From: Aquatica leii
Lineage: Eukaryota > Arthropoda > Insecta > Coleoptera > Lampyridae
Length of the DNA stretch: 64,000 nucleotides
Assembly: GCA_035610365.1 (NCBI GenBank)
Contig: CM069432.1
Coordinates: 7,688,001 to 7,752,000, forward strand
Direction of reading: 5' to 3'
The notes under the pieces are model-generated. The model did no database searches, was not told where the DNA came from, and saw only the letters and a program-made list of their open reading frames with translations. The position numbers and the translations under genes are program-made. Shown piece after piece: positions 24,436-36,900 of the stretch (positions are counted from its first letter, which is position 1; each line of letters begins with the position of its first letter).

Positions 24436-26482
24436 GTTAAACTCATTTAACGAACCCCAAAATTTTCAAGTCAGACTTTTGTTCTTCTGAAAATTAACGT
24501 AGAAAAGCTAAACTGCTCAAGCGTAGAAACTCAGATTTAACACATATCGTAGTTAAGTTTAGTTATGTCGTAACTGTAGCTTTGCAAAATTTCAGAACCA
24601 AAAATTTGACTAGAGTAATTTCGATTAATTTGGGAAGAATTTCCTATGAAAACAGTAATATTTTGTGCAAATAATAAAAAAAAAGCTAAATACAAAGATC
24701 CAAGTCAACCAGATTGTGTTGTTATTACATCACTTTTATGTTATTTAAGTAACGTATATTTTATATGTAAGTTTTTAGTTTCATTTAATAATTTGTTAAA
24801 ACTTACATTTACACGCAAATACGGAACGATAGTAACACAAAATAGCGGATTGGAAAGAGAAGAAATTAAAAAGGAATGAATGCTTACGAGAATTTTAAAG
24901 ATACCTGAAAAATTGCACCATTTATGTACAGCCTGAAATAATGTCAGCAAAACAGACAAGAATGTGGAGACTTTCATTGAAAAATTGCGCCTCTGGGAGA
25001 AGATCAGCTGAACGCAAACAAACTATACAAAAAAAACTCAAATCCAATGGGTGGCCGTTTAAGAATCCCAGTCAAAATCAGTCAGAAAAGTCAAACATGG
25101 AATGTTTTAAATGTGGAAAAGGCACACAAAAAAATTCTGCAGAAGGAAGCCGTGCGCTAAGTACACGCATTGCAAGGAAAATTGTCCCTGTTAATACTTG
25201 TAAGCCAAAAGGAATCGCCGAGCGGAAATAAAAACGAATGAACAATAAATTGGAAACGCGCAAAATAGTAAAGTTTTGATAACTATGATCGATTTTGTCA
25301 AATTTGAGGATCTAGTCACTATTGCTATTGGCGATGCTACTGAATTACAAAGAGACTGAAAAAGGGAGGCTGAGTTAGAGAAATTTTTTGTTTGTCCCGA
25401 AGGTGACCTTCAATCTATTCTTCGTTGCACGAATTCAAAACCTCAGATGGAACGGAAACTATCGCAGTTGCCGAACGTGTTGGACTACTATCCAAGATGA
25501 GGTTTTGCACATCCGAATGTGTGCTAAATGACTACTTTTATCAAGACCTGATTTCATCTACGTCGATCTGTGCGAAATGAATCTATTGTCCTAGGGAAGA
25601 AAAATGATTTCTCTCAGTTCGGAACCGCATACTTCTTGAAGACGAAAGATATGAAAGATATCTTTAAAATTGAAAGTTTACTTACACATGATTGGAAACT
25701 AAGAATCAAATGCTAGAAGTCAGATAATGAAACAGAAATAAAAACCACCAACATTGAACAAGAATTTGGTATCCGTCATGAAAAGTCAGTGGTGTACTCT
25801 CCACAACAGAATGACAAGATCGAAAAAGAGATGAGTACAGTCGTAGAATTAGCTCGTTGTGCCATTGATGCACGAGGTCTGGAAGAAGATGTATAAGGTG
25901 AATCCGTTAACTCTACCGTATTTGCACTAAATCAGACTGAAACTAGCACGGTGCAGAGCATAATACGTCCTGCAGATCTGTGGTTTTGACAACAAACTCT
26001 ACAATTTTTGGTGTCGATGAAGACGACGTTCGCCATTTGTAAGTTAATGATAAAAGTACAAACGAATCTCTCTCATAGACTTTTCAGGAACGTTCAACAA
26101 AACGTGGGTGCTCGATCACTTATTCCACCAACGTTTCTGGTTCTAACTATACAAAACAACTGATGAAGAGTTGTCTCCAAGAATTAGTTTTTGGGCCGAC
26201 TTTGTGGAACGTAGTTATTGGTTCTTTACTCAAACGAGACTTACCTGATAACTGTGACATTTTATGCGAACGTTATCACTATCACAGTGTCCGCAGACTA
26301 CAGGCAAAATCAAAGTAGTACCTAGACATTTTGACTTGCTGAGTTGTCAACAACAAATTGACACTCTCAGCTGACAAGATTAAATACAAGGTTTTTGACT
26401 CCTTTGTTGAAAAAGCATCTCTCACTTATGTTATCCCATAGTTAAGACGCTCTCATAAAAAATGGGTCCAACAAAAAATCCA

Positions 26483-26732
26483 CCCAAACAGCAATGTAAG
26501 CTTGTATCAAGATTGCACCAAACTTGTCGTGACAACTATAAAACTTGCAGCAATATTGTCGTGACAAGTTTGGAGACTTGCAGCAAGTTTGCAGCAAGCT
26601 ACTCAAATTTCGTGTGTCGTCAAAGTTGCCAATATTACCAATATTGCTGTAAACTTGCAGCAAGATTTGTAAACTTGGCAAGGAAAAAGCAAGCTAAAAG
26701 CAAACTTGCTGTAAGTTTACATGCTATCTGGG
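26483..26732. mobile_element. MITE / foldback-like repeat rich in AACTTGC motifs
   Basis: The left end CCCAAACAGCAATGTAAGCTT and the reverse complement of the right end (CCCAGATAGCATGTAAACTT) form an imperfect terminal inverted repeat of about 20 bp. The interior repeats AACTTGC / GCAAGTTT in both orientations at least six times, so the strand can fold on itself. No transposase and no clear target duplication are visible. It sits inside one of two tandem copies of a short repeat (about 26446-26816 and 26818-26960). Confidence 0.6.
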
Positions 26733-26965
26733 CATACACGGACCGCAGAAGAAGGAGAAACAAGCTGAGGCTGCAACATACGTTTACTTAAATTACTTTG
26801 TCGGAGTAACTAATATTAAAGACGCTTTCATAAAAAATGGCTAGTACATAAAACTTGATACACCTACTGCAGAAAAAGAGAAAACAAGCTGAGTTTGCAA
26901 CATACGCTTACTTACCATACGTTGCCGGAGTAACTGATAAACTAAGGAAAATCCAAACTGATTAT
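26733..26965 (+). repeat. Tandem duplicate of a short reverse-transcriptase-like scrap, possibly Penelope-like
   Basis: Two units share GCAACATACG, GGAGTAACT and GACGCTNTCATAAAAAATGG. The second can be read as AYLPYVAGVTDKLRKIQ, resembling the LPYV.G..DK.. block after the palm of Penelope-like reverse transcriptases. The match is short, so the family call is tentative. Confidence 0.35.
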
Positions 26966-26984
26966 GGCATGCATAAACAGTCTG

Positions 26985-27489
26985 AAAATATTGACAAATC
27001 GCCAACCAGTGCAGCTCATCTGGATACCAAAAGACCAAAATGTAAAGGGTAACCTAATGGCGGACGCACTAGCAAAAAATGGCATAACAGGGACATATAT
27101 CGGACCTGAACCCGTTTTCGGAATCGCATACGAGACCTGAAAAGAAATAATTCGTAGCAAACTTGCAGGGGAGCATAAACAACTATGGAAAAACTCTTCA
27201 GGAATGAGGCACACAAAACTGTTCTTTACAGAGCCACAATTAAACAATTAACAAACATATGCACAAAATGAGACTGCAAAGTAGACCTCTATGCCGCGGA
27301 TGCTTGAATGAAAAACGACGAAACTCCACAGTATCTGCTGTGCAAATGCGAAATGAGTTGGAAAAAGCCCCTTGGAATAAACTTCTGGACTTCATTGACG
27401 AAACAGAACTGATGAGGGGTAATAAACCAAAGGTGCCAAAAGGGCCTAGGAGTCTACAATGCAAAGGCGCTAGACGAACCACCTCTTAA
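26985..27489 (+). mobile_element. LINE fragment: RNase H end and C-terminal zinc region
   Basis: A frame reads QLIWIPKDQNVKGNLMADAL followed by AKNGITGTYIGPEPVFGI, matching the RNase H end of I/R1-type LINEs. After a break it continues with LCRGCLNEKRRNS and KPKVPKGPRSLQCKG, the usual downstream cysteine region. Only this 3' part survives, as expected for a 5'-truncated insertion. The clade is uncertain. Confidence 0.6.
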
Positions 27490-27974
27490 ATTAAATTAAA
27501 AAAAAGGAAAACTCTAGCAACAAAAAAGATCGATACACAACACTGTGTGGAAGATAGAGCCTCATACCACTTAATAAAAAGATCCCAACACTACACACCA
27601 AGAATATTTACAAACTAGAGGGCATGTGCGGTAAAAGTTATATCGACCAAACGCAAAGAAGTATTCCGAGTAGCTGAACGAAGTCGGTGAAAGGAATTTT
27701 TGTAGGATACAACGTGGACTAATATCTAGTTACAAGATTTGCATTCCACGTAAAAGAGATATTGTCAGTTTCGAAAACGTAATCTTCAACGGAAGGTATG
27801 GAACTGTTTCTTCGATGCAAATCGTGACAAGTGCTGCAAGTCGATCAAATGAAAATCCAGAGGAAAAACTCGATACAATCGAATTACTTGAAAACGACAG
27901 CAGTGGCACTGATGAAAGGTATGAAACAATTTGAAGTTGAGATGATCTAGTCATGTCTGATAAACAGAAGTTGG

Positions 27975-30765
27975 TTGAACAGCAGTCACAACGAACGGAC
28001 CACCAGTAGCACACAAACCACGCAGGTTAGCACCAGACAGGCTGGAAGCGACACGAAAAGAGTTCCAAGCCATGCTACAACTGGGAATCGCACGACCCTC
28101 CTCCAGTCCGTGGGCATCGCCACTACACCTAGTTCCCAAAAAAACTAGCGAATGGAGACGATGCTGTGACTACAGGGCACTTAACGCGAGGACAATCTTA
28201 GACTGGTACCCCATCCCACACATCGAAGATTTCTCCCATGACCTGGCAGGAAAGACCATATTTTCGACGATAGACCTAGCCAAAGCATACCACCAGATAC
28301 CCGTGGCCAAAAAGGATATACCCAAAACGGCAATTACAACTCCATTCGGGTTATTCGAATTTCCGTATATGACCTTTCGCCTACGAAACGCCGCGCAGAC
28401 GTTCCAACGATTTATGGACGACATACTGAGAGACTACGACTTCTGCTATGCCTACATAGACGACGTGTTACGACGTGACACGACCTACTAAAAGAGAAGT
28501 TAAAAGGGAACCAACCCCTGCAGTGGACCAACGAAGCCGACGAGTCTTTTAACGAAAGCAACCGACAAATCGCTGAATCAACCATAATCCACCACCCAGT
28601 TGTAAACGCACTGGGAGGCATCATACAACAAATGGTCCACGAAGAATGGCAACCACTCGCGTTCTTCTCAAAAAAACTCTCACCCGCCGAGATTAAATAC
28701 GAAGCGTACGACCGTGAATTACTTGCTATCTACAAAACCATCAAACACTACCGACACATGCTAGAGGAACGAAACTTCACGATATACACGGACCACAAAC
28801 CCATCACCTATGCTTTCCAGCAAGAGCCAGAGAAGTGTTCCCCCAGGCAGTTCCGATACCTCGATTATATAAGTCAATTCTCCACGGACATCCGACACAT
28901 CGCCGGAAAAGAAAACATAGTCGCAGACGCACTATCAAGGATTGACCAGGTATCAAAGGGAGTAGATTTGGGACACGACCAAGCGCACGACCCAGAGCTA
29001 AGTCAATTACTCCACGACAACACAGGCCTCCAACTACGAAAAATACAGTTCCAGAACGGCACGGTTTACTGCGACATATCACAGGAGACAGCAAGACCGT
29101 TCATAACGACAAAGTTCGGGAGGACGGCTTACGACAGCCTGTACCAGTTGTTACATCCAGGTGCACGAGCAACGACCAAGCTAATATCAAGCAAATTTGT
29201 ATGGCCCGGAATGCGCAAAGACTGCAGTAACTGGACCAAGCAGTGCGACCAATGTCAACGAGCGAAGGTATCAAGGCACAACAAACCAGCGACGACAAGT
29301 TTCCCCCCAACAAGCAGTCGGTTTGAGCATATACATATAGATATAGTCGGACCACTGCCCGCAAGCCAGAGATACAAATACATCCTTACGTGCGTCGATA
29401 GATACACACGATGAGTCGAAGCCACACCGATGCCAAACATGGAGACAGAAACGATCGCCAAAGAATTCGTCAACATATCGATCTCTCGTTTCAGAGTTCC
29501 ACTGAGAGTAACGCACAACTGCTTACCACCCACAAGCGAACGGAATGGTAGAGCGTTTCCACCGACAACTAAAAGCATTACTCCGCTGCCACAACGCAGA
29601 GCAATGGACAGACGCTCTTCCCATAGTACTCCTCGGGATACGGAGCGCATGAAAAGAGGACATCAAAGCAACAACAGCCGAGATGGTATACGGTCAAGGG
29701 TTGCGCTTACAAAGCAAGTTCCTGTAAAACGAGCAACAGGAGCAGCAACTGGAAGCCGAGACCTACGTCACGCAATTACGGAAACACATCTAAGACATGC
29801 GACCAACGCCAGCAAGCAACCACGCACGCCAAAAACACGTTCAAACTAAAACACATCGACACAGCCACGCATGTGTATGTGACATTTGACGCAGCCAAGC
29901 GATCACTCCAGGCACCATACGAAGGCCCCTGCCGAATAGTCAAACGCAACAAAAAACTGATAACGGTCGACAGAAAGGGAACAGAAAGAACGATAACATG
30001 CGACCGAGTAAAAGCGGCTTTTCTAGAAGCGGACAGCGCAGCACCCCAAAAGCAGCACAACGAGCAAACAACGAACAAACCCACGCTGAGCGACCCGAGA
30101 GGAAACGATACCAGCAAGGATGACACATTACCGACAGACAGCCTCAAAAAAATTTCGACGCAAACTCGCAGCGGAAGAATCTGCAAACCGAAGGTACGTT
30201 TCCAAATCAAATGAACACGACTCCGTCGCCAGCAAGGGGGTATATGTGGTGTACTTCGGTAATGCGGTACCCGGAACAGGTGACCACGTCAGCAGTACGC
30301 TGACCACAGCCAGCCCCACCACGCGCGCTCACAACGCGCACATCCCCACGCGCGCCTACCAATCAGAGGCGCTCGTCAGCCTTTATAACCGAGGCACTTG
30401 CGCAGAAAAAGGCAGAGTTCTTCTGCTCTCAATAACGAAGGATCTCCCAGTCTGCTCGTATAGTGACACCCTGTCTGCTCACATAGCGACACTCGGTTTG
30501 CTTGTATACCGACCCTGCGTACGAAGCTTCCGCCGCTGAACAATACTGCAGGCAGCTCCAGGAAGTACGTGGTGCCGATGTTTTCGACACCACCGAGAGA
30601 GCGCAACCATCGTCGAAACGTGTTACGTCGTTTCCGGAACCGCACGCCTCCAGTCCGATCATTAACGCCGTTACCAGACTCGCCGATCATAACGCCGTCA
30701 GCCACGCCCACACGCGCTTGGGAACTACGACCGCTGAACCACCGTGTACTTCCAGAAAGGAACTA
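27975..30765 (+). mobile_element. Gypsy/Ty3 fossil D (CsRn1-like) with 3' LTR
   Basis: It holds a reverse transcriptase ([19 protein letters not shown] near 28170-28230; [15 protein letters not shown]), RNase H (LEERNFTIYTDHKPITYAF near 28760; NIVADALSRI near 28915), and integrase (HIDIVGPLPASQRYKYILT near 29330). A C-terminal part runs to about 30210 and an LTR from about 30240. Gag and the start of pol are absent. The reverse-transcriptase wording is typical of the CsRn1 clade. Long open stretches remain, so it is younger than fossils A, B and C, but it is broken about five to eight times. An LTR of the same family lies inverted at 31297-31964. Confidence 0.85.
30240..30748 (+). repeat. 3' LTR of Gypsy fossil D
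   Basis: Begins TGTGGTGTACTTCGGTAATG and matches the inverted LTR at 31964-31297 over about 500 bp at high identity. The likeness stops near 30748, where the two copies diverge abruptly. Confidence 0.75.
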
Positions 30766-31296
30766 ATCTGATACGTAATCGTCCTTTCTGGAAGTGGTCA
30801 CCGCGAACTTGCAATGATTGGAGACGACATTTAGGAGTGTACGGTAAGAGAAACACTGAAAGGCTCAGGATGGCGACAAGGTTTACAAGACTTGACTTTC
30901 TCAAAAATATGGAAGTGTGAACACTTGTGAAACCACCGACAGACGCCATAAAAATGAGTTGTGGCTGGTAGCAAGTTTCTCAAGACACTCGTATTTGAAA
31001 ATACTAACTACGAACCCTGCAATTACTATAACGAGAATCGAAGTATGTTTGTGGATAACGCGACGGTTTTATTATTGCAATGGAGAGAAGTAGTATGGTT
31101 TGAGTACTAAAAGAAATCAACAGAAAATTTGAGATGTTTAAGACAAAATCTTAAAGCTTGATAAACTACATTGGAATGAAAATCGAAATGAAACCTGGTG
31201 AAATATTTGTCAGTTAACCAAATTATGCAGAAACGGTTCTGCAACGTTTCGGTAACGTCAAGATATTTTGAGTGCTTTTAAGGCACCACTTGGGGT

Positions 31297-31964
31297 GTTG
31301 AGTTTGCTTGGGTGTTCTTTGTTAATTTAGTTGAAGAGGTTTAGACTACATAGCGTTTATTTTTCATTATTTACAGTATGTACATTACATTTGACGTTTT
31401 TGCGTGCTTAGTTCTTCTGGCGGATGCGGGGACGTGTCACGTGTCGGCGTGGGTCTCAAAGCGTAGCGATGTTGGCTGGCAGACCATCGTACGTCACTAC
31501 ACGGAGAGTCAGCGGTTGTAGTTCCCAAGCGCGTGTGGGCGTGGCTGACGACGTTTTCATCGGCGAGTCTGGTAACGGCGTTACTGGTCGGACTGGAGGC
31601 GTGCGGTTCCGGAAACGACGTAACACGTTTCGACGGTGCTTGCGCTCTTTCGGTAGTGTTGAAGGTATCGGCACCACGTGCTTTCTGGGGCTGCCCGCGA
31701 TATCTTTCAGCGGCGGGAGCTTCGTACTCAGGGTCGCTATACAAGCAGACCGGGTGTCGCTATACGAGCAGACTGGGAGATCCTTCGCTATTGAGAGCAG
31801 AAGAACTCTGCCTCTTTCTGCGCGAGGGTTTCGGTTATAAAAGCTGACGAGCGCGTCTGATGGGCGCGCGTGGAGATGTGCGCGTGGTGGGGCTGCCTGG
31901 GGCCAGCATACTGCTGATGTGCGTCACCTGTTCCGGGTAGCGCATTACCGAAGTACACCACAGT
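31297..31964 (-). repeat. Solo LTR of the fossil D family, inverted
   Basis: On the - strand it starts TGTGGTGTACTTCGGTAATG near 31964 and ends ...AAACTCAACA near 31297, with AATAAACG near 31355 as a possible poly(A) signal. It separates two Copia reverse-transcriptase pieces, so it landed in the older Copia fossil. I could not settle a short target duplication. No internal region is attached, so it is a solo LTR. Confidence 0.7.
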
Positions 31965-32374
31965 ATCATCAACGCCAATGGTGACCGATGACTTAAACCA
32001 TATCAATGACAAATCGTTAACGAAAAATCAGGCATACCAAAAAGCAATCTGTAGTCTTTTCTACTTGACTAGCATATCTCGGCCAGATATCAGTCTTTCC
32101 GTAAACTGTTTAAGCAAATTTTGTCAAAATCTATGATATGTCAAAGAGACTGTTCGGTGTCGTATCTTTTTCGACAGAGAAGAAAACCTTGTAGTATATT
32201 CTAAGTCGGAATTTATTACAAAGAAAGTACTCGTATCTATGTGGGGTACGTTACAAAGATACTCTAATAACGTAAAAGTGATGTAATAAACACGCAATCT
32301 GCTTTTGTTTAGAGTATACAAAGAAATAACAAAGTACTCGATGTTACAACGTTAAGTTTACATTAAAAACTGTT

Positions 32375-32528
32375 TAACCGGTCAAAAGTTTGGCAAATCA
32401 ATTTAGTTCAACAAATCGGTTTGTTAAACCGGTTTTCAAATCTACTTAGCAAACCGGTTTGTTAAGTCAGTTTAAAAACCGTCTTAATTGACTAAGCGGT
32501 TAATCAGTTATTTGGCAAACCGATTTTC
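32375..32528. promoter_or_regulatory. Cluster of AACCGGTTT-like motifs
   Basis: Within about 150 bp there are two AAACCGGTTT sites (32427-32436, 32451-32460), AACCGGTC (32375-32382), AAATCGGTTT (32413-32422), AAAAACCG (about 32474), GCGGTTA (about 32496) and AAACCGATTT (about 32517). AACCGGTTT is the known consensus of Grainyhead/CP2 factors. The cluster lies about 0.8-0.95 kb upstream of the Ermp1-like start codon. Function is inference; it may be degenerate repeat DNA. Confidence 0.4.
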
Positions 32529-33324
32529 TTAAAAACAGGTCACGGGTTTCATATTTTTGGCAAATATATAGGGTAAGTCATAACTCGAGAGACAAACGAA
32601 AGACATGCTTCATCAAATTTTAATATGCAACCGTGAAGCCAAGCTTTTCGCAATTTTGTTTTGTTATATTTATTGCTCTATGTTGAGATGCAATGTAAAC
32701 CAAATAAGATAATTTAGAATTGTTACTTAATTTGCAATTAAAAGTTTACACCATTATTGATGAACCAATATTTAAAAAAATAGAATTCAACAAAGAAAAA
32801 TGAACAAAACAATAAAAAAAGTAGTTAAAAGTAGTTTGTTTTTAACAAAGCAAAATTTTAAAAATAATTATTTTACAATTTAATCTTAGAATTCGACGTA
32901 AAATACGAGCTTTTTTGTCCTAAGTTATGACTCACCCTGTAAACTATAAATTTTTTAATTCTAATAGAAAGTCTTTCTAAAAAGTAGTTTGTTAATTATA
33001 TATAAAATTTGTTTAAAAGTATTTGAAATTTCAACCTTTTTACTTTTAAAACTTTTAAAACATTTTTATTACACATATCTAACATTTGGAGAATTATTTT
33101 TGCACTAAACTGTACGTTTTTAATTCATTCGAAACAAACTCTGTGAATTTAATTTTTTGTCACACTCTGTATAATGTTTTTTCATTTTTATCTAAACACT
33201 CAAAAAATATCTTAAATTATAATGAGATTAAAATTGTTTTCTTAAAAACTTTTATTTAACACACTAATCTGGGCAATATTTGAATTTAAATTTACTAAAA
33301 TTTATCGAAACATTCAAAGTTAAA
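32529..33324 (+). other. AT-rich upstream region of the Ermp1-like gene
   Basis: No coding sequence or recognisable repeat. Several long A and T runs. The promoter should lie here but no core element stands out. Confidence 0.4.
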
Positions 33325-33931
33325 ATGAGTTATCGGCCAAAGGGACGTTCTATTTCCAGTGAAAAAGAAATTCCTTTTTATGTTATGGATTTAGAGAAAG
33401 AGGGCAAAGACTCAAAGAAAAGTATTCATAATTTATCACCGTTAATTGGTTTCGTTTTTATTGCTATTATATTTGGCTTTTACGGATGTGTTTATCTTAT
33501 CGATGGTATATTACCGACAGCATTAAAACTAGAAGATGAGGTGAGAAAAATCAATGATTTACAATAAAGTATCACATTTAATTAATAGAGGAAGTTTCCG
33601 AATGATTTTATCGGTGAAAGGGCACAAATGCATTTACAATCGTTAACTAATATAGGACCACGAATTGCTGGTACACCTGAAAATGAAATACAAGCCGTGG
33701 AATTCTTGAACAATGCGATTAGCAAAATACAGAAGTTGGCACATTCGGAACAGAAGATTGAAGTTGATCTACAAACTGTTTCGGGTTCTTTTCACCTTGA
33801 TTATAAGCCACATGGTGCTATTACTGCTTATAATGACGTTCAAAACGTAGTTGTGAAGTTACATTCTAGGAGCCCTTCGAATGTCAGTGTACTCATCAAT
33901 GCTCATTTTGATTCAGTTCCTACTAGTCCAG
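33325..33931 (+). CDS. Ermp1-like exons 1-2 (anchor and first half of the M28 domain)
   Basis: Exon 1 encodes the N-terminal tail and membrane anchor. A 48-bp intron follows. Exon 2 runs from [19 protein letters not shown] to the zinc site HFDSVPTSP and ends in phase 1 at a GTAAAT donor. It corresponds to the start of the M28 fold ([13 protein letters not shown]). Confidence 0.9.
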
Positions 33932-36900
33932 GTAAATATGTTTAAGATTGTTTCTTTAAGAAATCCAACAGAAAATACAATAATTTCTTTGATCCAAATT
34001 TTCAAAAACTTTTCTACCGGTTTTTGTATCTTCATTCAAAAATATTGAAGATCAAGATGAAGTAAATTTAATCGCGTAAAACCAGGAACAATTCATTGCA
34101 GCAATTAAAAATTTATGAGACAATTCTCTCTCTAGAAAGAATTAATTAATAAGTGTTAATTGAATATAAATGCTCAATTATCCAGTTTTTGAGCTCACTT
34201 GCAAATTGACAATTGACAATCTGTTATAGCCATAGTAAATCCGATTTTAGTTAAACATATATCCACTCGTCTATGCACATAATATAAACATCCTGTGGAT
34301 GACCAGTATTGTACGTCTTATGAATTACCGTTAGATTCGAGGTTACATCACATCTGGTGGCAAAGGGACATCCTGTGGACGATCATACGATGTTACAGGT
34401 TCAGTAATGGACGTCTAGCGAATGTACTAAGTACGGTTAACGTACATTCTATGTACATCCAACGGTTGTACTAAGTACGGTTTACGTACATCTTGTGGAC
34501 GTCCGTGGAATGTCTGTGCTATGTGGGTTACAATTACTTTTTTATGTTATAAAAATTATGTTTGCCTTAGCTTAAAATTAACCTAAACTTACTAAACTAA
34601 ACTAATCTAAACCTATTAACCAGGTCTAGCACATAGAATAGAAACTAGCAGTAAGCTTTGCTTGGTACTTGATATTGGCGCGACGAATTTCTTCCTTAAC
34701 TGAAGGAATCGCTAGATCTTGTTGAGGTAGCTAAATAGAGACAAAATTTCCGCATTGGAATGGCTAGCAGACTCGCATAACTAAATTCCATAAGAAGTTT
34801 ATATTAGTTTCAAAATTAATACAACAGTATTTTGTTTCGAAGCTTTCTTCCGGGACAATTTACGAAGTTGTAACCCAAGAAGTGATCTTTTCCTTATTTT
34901 CATTATGTGTCTTTCAGGTCAAGCGTCTGTTTAAATTAATTCTTCGATAATTTACACTGTCTTTTTGTAACTGCTGTACAACTTTCTTTGATTTATTTAC
35001 ACATATTCGACATAGAGCCATTTTTCCGTTTTTCTGAGGATTTATTGAAGCATCTGTAATGCTGTTTGTTGATCGTGATCCAAGGATTGCAGCATCAACT
35101 ACATATGTAGCTATCAACGTTTGAGCTGTTGTTGGCAAGTCCGTTGTTTATAGGCGTTATAGGACAGGATCTAGAATGCTGCCCTGGGGAACACCTGCGT
35201 GAATTGGTTTTATAGACGATGTTTTTAGCAGTTAATTGTATTGTGGTGGTGATGCCTTCTTTATTTTGCATAAGAAGCCGGTATGCCAGACCTTGTCAAA
35301 GGCTTAGCTGATATCTATAAATACCGACGAGCAGTATGTTACGTAAATTTAACCGTAACCGTAAAGATAATTAAAAGAGCGCCAAAACGGTAGAAAGTTT
35401 AACTACAGATCCCGTTTACATCTGTCGAACACTGAAGGTAAACAAATTGCAAAACCCAATTATAACAACAAATATGTTTATTTCACTGAAGGAGGAAAGA
35501 GGTAAAAAAAGACGCTACGCAGATATCATCGATTAAGAGTTCGTCAATGAATGTCACAGACAATAATGTTGATGCAGGCTTAGGTTGGACACACTTCGTA
35601 CATATAATTATCGTATACAATATGAAAGTTTAACATGTAATTGCACAAACAAATCTGCATGCATTAATCGTGACAACATCTATATCTATGTCATTCGTCT
35701 TTAGGTCCGACAACAATACAAACGAATAAATAATAAAAAGAGATTTCACTCACGTTTATCCAGACATATGCTATTAGCTAATGGCATACCCGCAACGTTG
35801 TCTAAAATTGCTAAAAATGTAAGGAAGAAAACAATTTGATATATGATATTACAAGTAAATCGCTCAATCAATCAATTAATTTTATAAACCGAATGCGTCA
35901 AGCTTCCACATGACTCACTATTAATATCGCAGCTTTATCTTCAAGTTTAATTATCTATCACACAAGTTCATCAACAGCTTGACCCCAACCTACTTCTTGA
36001 AATTGGTGTTAGTAACCAATGACCACATTCGGCCCGAAGTTATCGAATTAAAAGAGATGTCCTTAAGAGACATGTATAATTCCAACCGGCGGTAGTCCAA
36101 GTCGCTATGATAATAGAATTAAATCGCGTCGTAAAAATAGAAGTTAATTCTTTCCTCAGCGAACCTCTCACAAGCAGCACATACGTAACGAAATCAAAAC
36201 TCCCATTTATTACGCGGATGATATCCAAATTTTTAAAAATGTAGGTCTCACTGAGCGCATCGTTAGATATCACGTACAGTCCTTGTTACATCAAGAATGG
36301 GAATGGCCTTTTACCAGGTTTTATAGTTTGAGAGTCGTTAGACTGGTTGAGAGTTTATTTTTTGTTTCTTCGTTTGTCTAGTAGGTTCTGTCATGTGGTC
36401 GAATGATTTACGAAAGTGCTAGCCTCCTTGTGCTTGTTCAAGTGTGTCAATTTAGATGAATGAAACTAATATTAAATCATAGCAAATTTTACATTTATAT
36501 ACACAACTTCGAGACGATAACCGAAATTCTCGACACAGATAACAGAAATATATAAAAAGTATTCAAAGGAAGCTAAAGTTTAGTTTTTCGAAGTCGGAAG
36601 TTAAGAAGACTGTCGGTTTAACACCTTAAGTGCGCATGTCGGCTTTGGCCGACACATGTATGTATCATTTATATTTGGTATAAGAAATTAGGGACGCATA
36701 TTTTTCAAATGCTGGTACAAAATTCATATTTGCTGTACAAAAATACTACTAAATCTAACATGCCACTATATGAGTTTAGGATCCAAATAATTGACGGGTT
36801 AGTTCCAGAAACACAGGCACCATTATTGACTCTCACACAGAAACAGCATATGTTTCAACAAAAAATGCTATAGGCTCTAAGGGAAGGCACTATCCAAAAG

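Larger units (their letters stand above)
24640..32330 (+). mobile_element. Scattered Copia/Ty1 fossil pieces, interrupted by other elements
   Basis: Copia-type pieces lie in the order expected for one element. There is a gag-like region with a knuckle start (MECFKCGKG near 25100), integrase (SPQQNDKIEKEMSTVVELAR type, about 25790-25870), and an integrase end block (RDIVSFENVIFN near 27755-27790). Reverse transcriptase pieces follow (YIGMKIEMKPGEIFVSQ near 31160-31220) and a late reverse-transcriptase/RNase H piece (LTSISRPDISLSVNCLS near 32065-32120). Between them sit a MITE, a LINE piece, Gypsy fossil D and an LTR. All pieces are heavily broken, so this is one of the oldest layers. That it was a single insertion is inference from collinearity. 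Confidence 0.6.

Noticed and set aside
26462-26791. 109-aa frame rich in Cys, Gln, Asn and Ser
   Set aside because: It is produced by the repeated AACTTGC motifs of the MITE and has no protein-family signal.
27600-27700. Possible GIY-YIG endonuclease of a Penelope-like element (NIYKLEGMCGKSYIDQTQRS)
   Set aside because: The downstream sequence fits a Copia integrase end (GIFVGYN, RDIVSFENVIFN), and the stretch itself could be part of that. The GIY-YIG likeness is too short to call.
32375-32528. CRISPR-like or telomere-like array
   Set aside because: Repeats are short, palindromic and irregularly spaced, with no unique spacers. No CRISPR array was seen anywhere in the window.
33280-33324. 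Upstream in-frame extension of the Ermp1-like N-terminus
   Set aside because: The extension would begin with TTG; the first ATG is at 33325 in a good context, and the anchor position then fits the family.
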